Part shown: positions 1 through 5,219 of the stretch, one piece after another
Layout of the letters: each line of letters begins with the position of its first letter
Numbering within the stretch: the stretch's first letter is position 1
From: Sedimentibacter sp.
Lineage (GTDB): Bacteria; Bacillota; Clostridia; Tissierellales; Sedimentibacteraceae
Direction of reading: 5' to 3'
Assembly (NCBI GenBank): GCA_029256005.1
Contig: JAQSYS010000160.1
Span: forward strand, 1-5,219
Length of the DNA: 5,219 bases
Notes under the pieces: model-generated
What the model was told of the DNA's origin: nothing
What the model saw: the letters and a program-made list of their open reading frames with translations, nothing else
Databases searched by the model: none
Program-made: the position numbers and the translations under genes

Positions 1-1
1 T

Positions 2-1294
2 GCAGTAAATAACATTCCATGCATAGACATATCGGTTGAAAAATTATGGAACGGTCCTGTTGGGCAAGAAGCTGAAGTAACATTATATATTAACGGAGAA
101 CCATCTGATTATGTGTTGAAATTAAACAATGATAATCAATGGAAAAATACGTTTAAAATTCCGTTGTTAGATACAGATGATTTTTACCCTGTTGATTGGA
201 AGTATGAAACTGAATTTACTGTTCAAGAAACCATTCAGGAAAATTATGAATCTGTTGTAACAGGCGACATGTATGATGGTTTTACAATTACAAATAAATA
301 CAACGGATCTGTGGAAGGTTATAATTATGCGGTTATCAACTGGATGTATGAAACGGGTTATAACTCAAATGCATATGATTTAAAATATACAGAAACTACT
401 TCCTCTTCAGCTATTTCTTCTGAAGAGATTGAATATTATAAAAATAAACACTATGATTCAGGATATACATTTATCAGTTCAGATGTAAAAAAAGAAGATA
501 TAGTAGTAATTATAGGTGAAACAACTTCAGGAACTGCCATAACAGGTTCTGCTATAAAAACAACTGCAACATTGAAATATGATAAAAATGGCAGCAGCAG
601 TGGCGGAAGCTCTTCATCTAAAAAGCCAATAGAACCAGAGTTAGAGAAATTTGACCATTTTGCATATGTCTTAGGTTACCCTGAAGGAGATATAAGACCA
701 TTAAACAATATAACCAGAGAAGAAGTTGCGATGATTTTTTACAGACTGCTAACGGATGAATGCAGAAATGAATATTTAAGCGATGTAAACTCATTTATAG
801 ATTTAAATGGGAATGGATGGTCGACTATGGCAATATCAACTTTGTATAAAGCTAACATAATCACAGGGTATCCTGATGGTACTTTCAGACCGACTGAGCC
901 TATTACAAGAGCAGAATTTGCAACTATAGCAGCAAAATTTGACAAGCTAAATTTAAGTAATACAACAAAGTTTACAGATATAACAGGACACTGGGCGGAT
1001 AAATATATTACTTCAGCTGAGATTAAGGGATGGATTAATGGTTATCCGGATTTAACATTTAAACCTGAGCAAGACATAACTAGAGCTGAGGCCATGACAT
1101 TGATAAACAATGTTCTCGGCAGAAAAGTAAAAAAAGAAAATATTCACGAGGAAGCTATTTGTTGGACAGATATCACAAACAGTGAATGGTATTATGAAGA
1201 TGTAATGGAAGCAACAAACAGTCATATTTATGTAAAAGAAAGAAATAATGATGAGCTGTGGAAGGGAATTAAACAAAATAAAGTATGGCCGTAG
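2..1294 (+). CDS. SLH-domain cell-surface protein with Cna_B-type domain (5'-truncated by window edge)
   Basis: The reading frame is open from the window edge, so the true start lies upstream; the GTG at 113 falls inside a domain and is not the start. Numbering visible residues from position 2, about 9-100 look like a Cna_B-type (prealbumin-like) domain: a VEKLW strand, an NGEP turn, a W-x-NTF strand and a closing TGD...GFTITN motif. An unassigned Ser/Thr-rich section follows, then a flexible GSSSGGSSSS linker (nt 590-619). Three SLH domains come next at about nt 650-778, 791-940 and 971-1123. Each has the GYP-(D/E)-G/L...(R/K)P core, followed by TREE in the first and TRAE in the second and third. 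SLH triplets bind secondary cell-wall polymer, so the protein should sit non-covalently on the wall surface. A further half-SLH-like segment (WTDI...WYYEDV, nt 1160-1243) precedes the stop. Adhesive or S-layer-associated function is inferred; the full length and any signal peptide are not visible. Confidence 0.93.
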   Translation, partial: AVNNIPCIDISVEKLWNGPVGQEAEVTLYINGEPSDYVLKLNNDNQWKNTFKIPLLDTDDFYPVDWKYETEFTVQETIQENYESVVTGDMYDGFTITNKYNGSVEGYNYAVINWMYETGYNSNAYDLKYTETTSSSAISSEEIEYYKNKHYDSGYTFISSDVKKEDIVVIIGETTSGTAITGSAIKTTATLKYDKNGSSSGGSSSSKKPIEPELEKFDHFAYVLGYPEGDIRPLNNITREEVAMIFYRLLTDECRNEYLSDVNSFIDLNGNGWSTMAISTLYKANIITGYPDGTFRPTEPITRAEFATIAAKFDKLNLSNTTKFTDITGHWADKYITSAEIKGWINGYPDLTFKPEQDITRAEAMTLINNVLGRKVKKENIHEEAICWTDITNSEWYYEDVMEATNSHIYVKERNNDELWKGIKQNKVWP

Positions 1295-1302
1295 GGACAT
1301 GA

Positions 1303-1334
1303 AAAAAACAACCATTATCAAATGGTTGTTTTTT
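1303..1334 (+). terminator. Intrinsic terminator of the SLH-protein gene
   Basis: A perfect 14-bp stem (1303-1316 with 1321-1334) closes a 4-base ATCA loop, and the 3' arm ends in six T residues. It lies 8 bases after the stop codon. The 5' arm begins in an A run (1302-1308), so the structure could also stop transcription arriving on the minus strand. It separates the SLH gene from the riboswitch-controlled unit downstream. Confidence 0.9.
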
Positions 1335-1398
1335 ATGTAACTAAAATGTAATTGAAAAATAATTAAAATATTTATATAAAGTAACATAAATGCAATTT

Positions 1399-1407
1399 TG
1401 ATATAAT
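1399..1407 (+). promoter_or_regulatory. Candidate extended -10 promoter (distal)
   Basis: TGATATAAT is a perfect extended -10 element (TG-n-TATAAT). No convincing -35 is found at 16-18 bases upstream, which an extended -10 promoter can tolerate. Transcription would begin near 1413-1415, about 105 bases before the riboswitch aptamer. The surroundings are very AT-rich, so chance matches are likely. It competes with the candidate at 1498-1503. Confidence 0.4.
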
Positions 1408-1474
1408 ATACTTGTCACATATAATAAATGATTATTATTAACAGTAAAAATAAATAAATTTTCATCTATGTTTA

Positions 1475-1503
1475 TGAATTAGATTTTGAGGTATAAATAT
1501 AAT
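1475..1503 (+). promoter_or_regulatory. Candidate proximal promoter for the riboswitch leader
   Basis: A consensus TATAAT lies at 1498-1503, and a weak -35-like TGAATT lies 17 bases upstream at 1475-1480. Initiation would fall near 1509-1511, just before helix P1 of the aptamer begins at 1519. That is a sensible spacing for a riboswitch leader. The -35 is poor and the region is A/T-rich, so this is a placement by position rather than a firm call. Confidence 0.35.
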
Positions 1504-1518
1504 AATAAACTACAATTT

Positions 1519-1606
1519 AATATTTGGCAAACCTATCTAAAGATAGGGACGCAAAGCTTAGAAGTCTAAGGTATTAATTACTATGATAGTTCAGCTGCAA
1601 ATTATT
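1519..1606 (+). promoter_or_regulatory. Cyclic-di-GMP-I (GEMM-I) riboswitch aptamer
   Basis: The two hallmark GEMM strands are present: GGCAAACC at 1526-1533 and GGGACGCAAAGC around 1546-1557. Between them is a 6-bp hairpin with a UAAA tetraloop. A second arm carries UCUAAG (1565-1570) opposite UAUGA (1582-1586), closed by GUA/UAC. These two strands resemble the 11-nt tetraloop receptor (CCUAAG/UAUGG) with the C-G pair replaced by U-A. Helix P1 pairs AAUAUUUG (1519-1526) with CAAA and UAUU (1598-1601, 1603-1606), with U1602 bulged. By homology, the G before CAAACC (1527) and the middle A of GCAAAGC are the ligand-contacting positions. This RNA senses the second messenger c-di-GMP. It controls the surface-protein gene starting at 1713. 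P1 overlaps the leader terminator, which implies an ON switch. Confidence 0.9.
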
Positions 1607-1631
1607 TGAAAAAATATTTTGCAGCTTTTTT
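1593..1631 (+). terminator. Riboswitch expression platform: conditional intrinsic terminator
   Basis: The arm 1593-1607 pairs with 1612-1626 (14 pairs and one U-U mismatch at 1602/1617) around a GAAA loop, and a six-T tract follows at 1626-1631. Its 5' arm contains the whole 3' strand of aptamer helix P1 (1598-1606), so aptamer and terminator cannot form together. Without ligand the long stem should terminate transcription. With c-di-GMP bound, P1 is held and read-through should occur. Confidence 0.88.
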
Positions 1632-1697
1632 AATACTCAAAGCTAAGGAATTCTATCAGATAATTGAAGTGAAAAATGTAACGTAAATAATATTAAG

Positions 1698-1704
1698 AGA
1701 GGAG
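1698..1704 (+). promoter_or_regulatory. Ribosome binding site of the LPXTG surface protein
   Basis: AGAGGAG is a strong Shine-Dalgarno match, 8 bases before the ATG at 1713. It fixes that start, which also opens directly into a signal peptide. The stretch between the leader terminator and this site (1632-1697) shows no gene. Confidence 0.85.
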
Positions 1705-1712
1705 ATAATTTT

Positions 1713-4409
1713 ATGAAAAAACAAAGAAGATATAAAAGAATAATGGCAATAGCTTTAACAGTATTAATGTTGACGCTAAGCATTCAACAGCCAGTACAAG
1801 CAAAGTCGATTTCAGCAGATTGGAGTCAATTAGCCAATGAAGAAGGCAGTGAAGAATGGATTTATGGAAACCTTAACTCAAACAAGTCAGTTTATGTGGA
1901 AGGAATGTCAGTTCCTCAAAGGCTGGTTATTAGTGATATAACATCAGGCAGTGGTATACGTTCAGTTGATTTTGAATATCAATTTACAAAGAGCGGCCAA
2001 TATGCATATGATTTTATAACAAGCTGGGATCAAGCAAAAGAAGCAGCAAGTGATTATTTAGGTCAGAATTGGAAAAATAGTTGGTTATGGAACGACACAG
2101 GGATAGATACAACAAACCTACAAAATAATTACGTTGATATAAGTATACCTACAAATAATTATGCAACTTCTAAGGAAAATGCTTATGAAGGTTTATATGG
2201 AGATAGGACGATCAGAATTTACTCTAGTGAGCCTATAACTGATGTTTCAATAGACATGAATAATAATTTGGATGGCAGTGAAGATTCTGACAGTAAACTG
2301 GGATTTAGTGTTAGCTGGCAAGGGAATGCAAGTGAGATAATGATCTTATATGCATCTCATATTGCTCTTGGAGATAATTCATCAATTGGTTGGGGAGATG
2401 GGAATGGTGCTGGAGAGATTTCAGGATCTCCTTATCACAATTACTTAACAGGAAGCACTGAATGGTCAGGACAGAAATCAATGGATAATCAATTGCAAAT
2501 TGATTATGAAGTTGCAGAGGTTCAAGGTATGAAATGGGCTGATTCAAATGGTGATGGCATAAGAAATAATGATGAAGTAGGGCTTGAGAATTGGCAGATA
2601 TGGGCTGATTATGACGAAGACGGTAAATTGGATGCAGGGGAACCTACTGCAAAAACATCAGCAAATGGAAGTTACACACTTAAAGTGCTGGCACCTTTAA
2701 AAGGAAGTTCTAATGTAAGGATTTATGAAACTCAAAAATCTGGATACATTCAAACATATCCTTCAGAAAATCAGTATCATGAACTTACAATAGAAAAGGG
2801 CTCTGAGTACAGGGACATAGATTTTGGAAATTATAAAGCAACAGCTAGTATTAGTGTAACTAAGACTGCTAATCCTTCTACAATGGATGAACCAGGTGGA
2901 GTTTTCACATATACATATGTGGTAACAAACACAGGCAATGTTCCTTTAACATTGACAAGTGTAGTTGATGATGTAATAGGCGAAATTACTTTGCCGATGG
3001 ATTTATATCTTGAAGCAGGGGAATCAACTGAAGAAATGACAGGAACAAAGACATATACAAGACCTGGGGAATATAAAAATACTGTAATTGCCACAGCAAC
3101 TATTGATGACAATAATAAACCGATTACAGCTACTGATGAAGCTATAGTAACTGTTAAAGATATATTACCTAAGATTAAAGTTACGAAGGTAGCAAGTCCA
3201 ACGAATTTACCAAAAGGTGGCGGGCTGTTCACTTATAAATTTGTAGTGACAAACAACGGTGAAGTACCTGTAACATTAACAAGTGTATTTGATAATGTGA
3301 TAGGAGAAATAAATTTGCCTAATGATGTTGAACTTTTACCTGGAGAATCGACAGAAGAAATGACTGCTAATTGGACTCACACTCAATCAGGTACACACTC
3401 CAATACTGTAACAGCAACAGCTATGGATGAAGATGAAAATGAAGTTTCAGCAACAGCTGATGCATCAGTATTTGTATCAAATAACGATGCAAGCATAACA
3501 GTGACAAAGACACCTAATCCGTTAACATTGCCTGAACCGGGCGGAGAGTTCACTTACACATATATTATTACAAATAATGGCAATATACCAGTTACATTAA
3601 AAAGTGTAATAGATGATCAGATAGGTGCCATTGAATTACCGGAAATAAAGACTATCGAGCCTGGCAAATCAGTTACTTTAATAGGTAAAAAGACATATAC
3701 CGATGACGGAACATATGTCAATAAGGTAACAGTAACAGCTGTGTTTGATGGAGAGAATGAACTAACTGCTGAAACTACAGCAAGTGTCACAGTGACAGAT
3801 ACTAAACCGAGTATAACTGTAGTTAAGACAGCATCACCGACTAGTCTTCCTTTGCCGGGTGGTGTATTCACATATACATTTGCAGTTACTAACAATGGCA
3901 ATGTACCAATAACTATAACAAATGTACATGATGATAAAATAGGAAATATTACATTACCAGAGGATACAGAGTTGTTACCTGGTGAATCAATGACATTGAC
4001 CGCTTCAAAAGAATACACAGTAGCTGGAACATATAAAAATATTGTATCTGTGACAGCAGTTGATGATGATAATAATACGATTACTGAAACAGATGATGCA
4101 TCTGTAACCGTAACTGTACCTGGAGGAGAAGATCCTCAGGATCCTGATGAACCAGAAGAACCAGATGATGATCCAGAAGAGCCTGAAGAATCAGAGATTA
4201 CTCCAATTGATGATACTGAAGTACCTTTAAGCGGAGAACCTGTCTTAGAACCGGTAGAACCTGAAGAGGCAATTGAAGAAGCGATTGTTCCTCTTGCTAC
4301 TTTACCTGATACAGGTAATTTCTTTAACAACACTATACTTTTCATAATAGGAGCATTCTTGCTTACATCTGGAGTAGTTTTGAATAAGAGAAAGAAAATT
4401 AAACAATAA
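1713..4409 (+). CDS. Sortase-anchored (LPDTG) adhesin-like surface protein with SdrD_B-like domain and four Ig-like repeats
   Basis: An 898-residue protein with a complete secretion and anchoring layout. Residues 1-30 are a signal peptide: a KKQRRYKR basic start, a hydrophobic core, then VQA before the likely cleavage site. Residues about 35-266 form an aromatic-rich beta module with the motif ASHIA (214-218), then WGDGNGAGEISGSPYH (227-242). Similar motifs recur, as I recall, in many bacterial secreted proteins without known function. Residues about 267-375 are SdrD_B-like, with two EF-hand-like acidic loops (277-288 and 299-310). Four DUF11-like Ig-fold repeats (about 378-804) form a stalk. 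Residues about 806-858 are Pro/Glu/Asp-rich and probably span the wall. The sorting signal is LPDTG (864-868), a hydrophobic helix (871-890) and a basic KRKKIK tail. It should be cleaved between T and G by a sortase, probably the one encoded 50 bases downstream, and linked to the cell wall. Expression is gated by the upstream c-di-GMP riboswitch. Adhesion or biofilm function is inferred from architecture and regulation; the ligand is unknown. Confidence 0.93.
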   Translation: MKKQRRYKRIMAIALTVLMLTLSIQQPVQAKSISADWSQLANEEGSEEWIYGNLNSNKSVYVEGMSVPQRLVISDITSGSGIRSVDFEYQFTKSGQYAYDFITSWDQAKEAASDYLGQNWKNSWLWNDTGIDTTNLQNNYVDISIPTNNYATSKENAYEGLYGDRTIRIYSSEPITDVSIDMNNNLDGSEDSDSKLGFSVSWQGNASEIMILYASHIALGDNSSIGWGDGNGAGEISGSPYHNYLTGSTEWSGQKSMDNQLQIDYEVAEVQGMKWADSNGDGIRNNDEVGLENWQIWADYDEDGKLDAGEPTAKTSANGSYTLKVLAPLKGSSNVRIYETQKSGYIQTYPSENQYHELTIEKGSEYRDIDFGNYKATASISVTKTANPSTMDEPGGVFTYTYVVTNTGNVPLTLTSVVDDVIGEITLPMDLYLEAGESTEEMTGTKTYTRPGEYKNTVIATATIDDNNKPITATDEAIVTVKDILPKIKVTKVASPTNLPKGGGLFTYKFVVTNNGEVPVTLTSVFDNVIGEINLPNDVELLPGESTEEMTANWTHTQSGTHSNTVTATAMDEDENEVSATADASVFVSNNDASITVTKTPNPLTLPEPGGEFTYTYIITNNGNIPVTLKSVIDDQIGAIELPEIKTIEPGKSVTLIGKKTYTDDGTYVNKVTVTAVFDGENELTAETTASVTVTDTKPSITVVKTASPTSLPLPGGVFTYTFAVTNNGNVPITITNVHDDKIGNITLPEDTELLPGESMTLTASKEYTVAGTYKNIVSVTAVDDDNNTITETDDASVTVTVPGGEDPQDPDEPEEPDDDPEEPEESEITPIDDTEVPLSGEPVLEPVEPEEAIEEAIVPLATLPDTGNFFNNTILFIIGAFLLTSGVVLNKRKKIKQ
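2844..4124 (+). repeat. Four tandem Ig-like (DUF11-like) protein repeats in the surface protein
   Basis: Repeats lie at about 2844-3164, 3168-3482, 3486-3800 and 3804-4124, with a period of 106-108 codons. Each follows the pattern VTKTAxP, PGGxFTYT, VTNNGNVP, DDxIGxI-LP, PGES, YxNxV, ASVTVT. The second is the most divergent: KGGG replaces PGG and HSNTV replaces YKNTV. The copies differ clearly at the DNA level, so this is an old duplication rather than a recently amplified array. The likely role is a rigid stalk that lifts the N-terminal domains away from the wall. Confidence 0.88.
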
Positions 4410-4416
4410 TAATTGA

Positions 4417-4440
4417 CAGGAGGAGCTTAGGCTCCTCTTG
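4417..4440 (+). other. Intra-operon stem-loop between surface protein and sortase
   Basis: A 10-bp stem (4417-4426 with 4431-4440, including one G-T wobble) closes a TTAG loop. It lies 7 bases after the surface-protein stop codon and ends 5 bases before the sortase ribosome binding site. No T-tract follows (ATTTAAAA), so it is unlikely to terminate efficiently. It could act as a partial attenuator, a 3'-end stabiliser of the upstream message, or a processing site. Any of these would adjust the ratio of surface protein to sortase. Confidence 0.65.
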
Positions 4441-4444
4441 ATTT

Positions 4445-4450
4445 AAAAGG
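4445..4450 (+). promoter_or_regulatory. Ribosome binding site deciding the sortase start
   Basis: AAAAGG (followed by A) directly abuts the ATG codons at 4451 and 4454, too close to serve them. It is 9 bases from the ATG at 4460, which is therefore the better start. Confidence 0.65.
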
Positions 4451-4459
4451 ATGATGTTT

Positions 4460-5200
4460 ATGAAAAAAATTGCATCGTGGATTTTAATCATCACTGGAGT
4501 ACTAATTATTGGAATTGCCATATACCAAGAAATATCAACATTTTATTTTCAGAAGAAAATGATTGAAGAATATAACATGTATGTCAATACATTAAAAAGC
4601 ATGGAAGTCAGCGAAATTAGTTCAGAAACAATGAAAGCAGAACAAGAGTATGATAGCGGCACGGAAACAAAAAATCCTGATATACTAATACAAGAAACTG
4701 TAAATGATGAATCGGATAATAAAGAAGAACAAGTAACTAAAAATGAAAGTGCTGATAACGAAAAAATTAAATCTGATTATGAGAAGTTTTTTGAAAACAA
4801 GGTAATCAGCGGTTTGGTAGAAATTCCAAGATTAAAAGTCAGTGCTGCAATTCTTGAAGGCACAGATGATAGTGCATTAAAATATGCAATAGGTCATTAT
4901 CCGGGACTTGGGAAGATTGGAGAGCAAGGAAATTATGTTTTGTTAGGACACAGAAATTATGTATATGGCCATTTTTTTAGAAATCTTGACAAACTAAAGG
5001 TTGGGGATGAAGTTATAATACAAAAGGATACAGAAACATACACATATGTTGTCTATGAATCATTTGTAGTAAGTCCTGAAGAAGTCTGGGTTTTAGAACA
5101 AACACAGGATGCCATAATAACATTGATTACTTGCACGCCGGTTGGAACATATACTGACAGATTGATTGTAAGAGGTGCTTTGAAACCTCAAGGAGTATAA
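4460..5200 (+). CDS. Class D-like sortase (cysteine transpeptidase), membrane-anchored
   Basis: A 246-residue sortase-family protein (249 if the ATG at 4451 is used). Residues 2-3 are basic and 4-22 form one transmembrane helix, giving an N-in, C-out orientation with the enzyme facing the wall. A long acidic, Glu/Asn/Lys-rich linker (about 23-114) leads to the catalytic barrel (about 115-246). The conserved steps are IPRL, EGTD, the GHRNY histidine (H164), the TLITC cysteine (C225) and the TDR arginine (R234), which together form the catalytic set. Sortases cut LPXTG-type signals between T and G and transfer the substrate to an amino group of the peptidoglycan precursor. The adjacent LPDTG protein is the obvious partner, and both genes probably share the riboswitch-controlled transcript. 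There is no C-terminal membrane helix, which argues against a typical pilin-polymerising class C enzyme. The exact class cannot be settled by eye. Confidence 0.93.
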   Translation: MKKIASWILIITGVLIIGIAIYQEISTFYFQKKMIEEYNMYVNTLKSMEVSEISSETMKAEQEYDSGTETKNPDILIQETVNDESDNKEEQVTKNESADNEKIKSDYEKFFENKVISGLVEIPRLKVSAAILEGTDDSALKYAIGHYPGLGKIGEQGNYVLLGHRNYVYGHFFRNLDKLKVGDEVIIQKDTETYTYVVYESFVVSPEEVWVLEQTQDAIITLITCTPVGTYTDRLIVRGALKPQGV

Positions 5201-5218
5201 TATAAATACTCCTTTTTT
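5190..5218 (+). terminator. Intrinsic terminator closing the surface protein-sortase unit
   Basis: A 9-bp stem (5190-5198 with 5206-5214) has a 7-base AT loop and a six-T run at 5213-5218. The 5' arm covers the last sortase codons and the first base of its stop codon, so gene end and terminator overlap. This marks the 3' end of the cassette just inside the window. Confidence 0.88.
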
Positions 5219-5219
5219 A

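Noticed and set aside
113..115. GTG as the start of the SLH protein
   Set aside because: The frame is open upstream to the window edge and the Cna_B-like domain begins before this codon; there is no ribosome binding site ahead of it.
1421..1438. Inverted repeat ATAATAA-atga-TTATTAT just after the distal promoter candidate, possible operator
   Set aside because: It is made only of A and T in a very AT-rich gap, where such 7-bp repeats arise easily by chance. Nothing else supports a repressor site.
1639..1650. CAAAGCTAAGG near the end of the leader resembles the aptamer segment GCAAAGCTTAG
   Set aside because: The match is short and lacks the rest of a GEMM core, so it is not a second aptamer. 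A competing pairing with AGCTTT at 1624 is much weaker than the terminator.
2831..4018. Minus-strand open frames opposite the Ig-like repeats
   Set aside because: They occur at matching places in the repeats, are Val/Ser/Thr-rich mirror images of the coding strand, and have no ribosome sites. They are shadows of the real gene.
4136..4345. Minus-strand Ser/Gly-rich open frame opposite the acidic Pro/Glu/Asp stretch
   Set aside because: It is the antisense reading of GAA/GAT/CCA codon repeats and has no start signals.
4413..4418. Perfect TTGACA -35 hexamer between the surface-protein and sortase genes
   Set aside because: No acceptable -10 follows at 16-19 bases; the best candidate (CTTGAT at 4437) matches only three of six. 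The spacer is occupied by the stem-loop.

Overview
The window looks like chromosomal DNA of an AT-rich, Gram-positive Firmicute, most likely of the class Clostridia in the broad sense. The pointers are the AT-rich base composition, AGGAG-type ribosome binding sites, an S-layer-homology (SLH) surface protein with a Cna_B-type domain, an LPXTG-type surface protein with its own sortase, and a class I cyclic-di-GMP riboswitch. No species can be named from the sequence alone.

Layout, all on the + strand. (1) Positions 2-1294 hold the 3' part of a gene for a cell-surface protein. It has a Cna_B-like domain, a Ser/Gly linker and three C-terminal SLH domains, and it ends at a strong intrinsic terminator (1303-1334). 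(2) The 418-base gap (1295-1712) holds that terminator, two possible promoters, a c-di-GMP-I (GEMM) aptamer (1519-1606), an intrinsic terminator overlapping the aptamer's 3' strand (1593-1631), and the ribosome binding site of the next gene. (3) Positions 1713-4409 encode an 898-residue secreted protein. In order it has a signal peptide, an N-terminal beta-rich module, an SdrD_B-like domain with two EF-hand-like loops, four tandem Ig-like repeats of about 107 residues, an acidic Pro/Glu/Asp-rich stretch, and an LPDTG sorting signal. (4) A 41-base gap carries a 10-bp stem-loop. (5) Positions 4460-5200 encode a membrane-anchored sortase with the His, Cys and Arg catalytic residues. (6) A terminator (5190-5218) overlaps the sortase stop codon and closes the unit.

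How the parts work together (inference): positions about 1400-5218 form a self-contained regulated cassette. The 3' strand of aptamer helix P1 is also the 5' arm of the leader terminator, so the two folds exclude each other. Bound c-di-GMP should stabilise P1, block the terminator and switch ON an adhesin-like protein together with the sortase that probably anchors it. This is a direct route from high c-di-GMP (the sessile state) to surface display. The upstream SLH protein uses a different anchor, non-covalent binding to secondary cell-wall polymer, and its own terminator suggests it is a separate unit.
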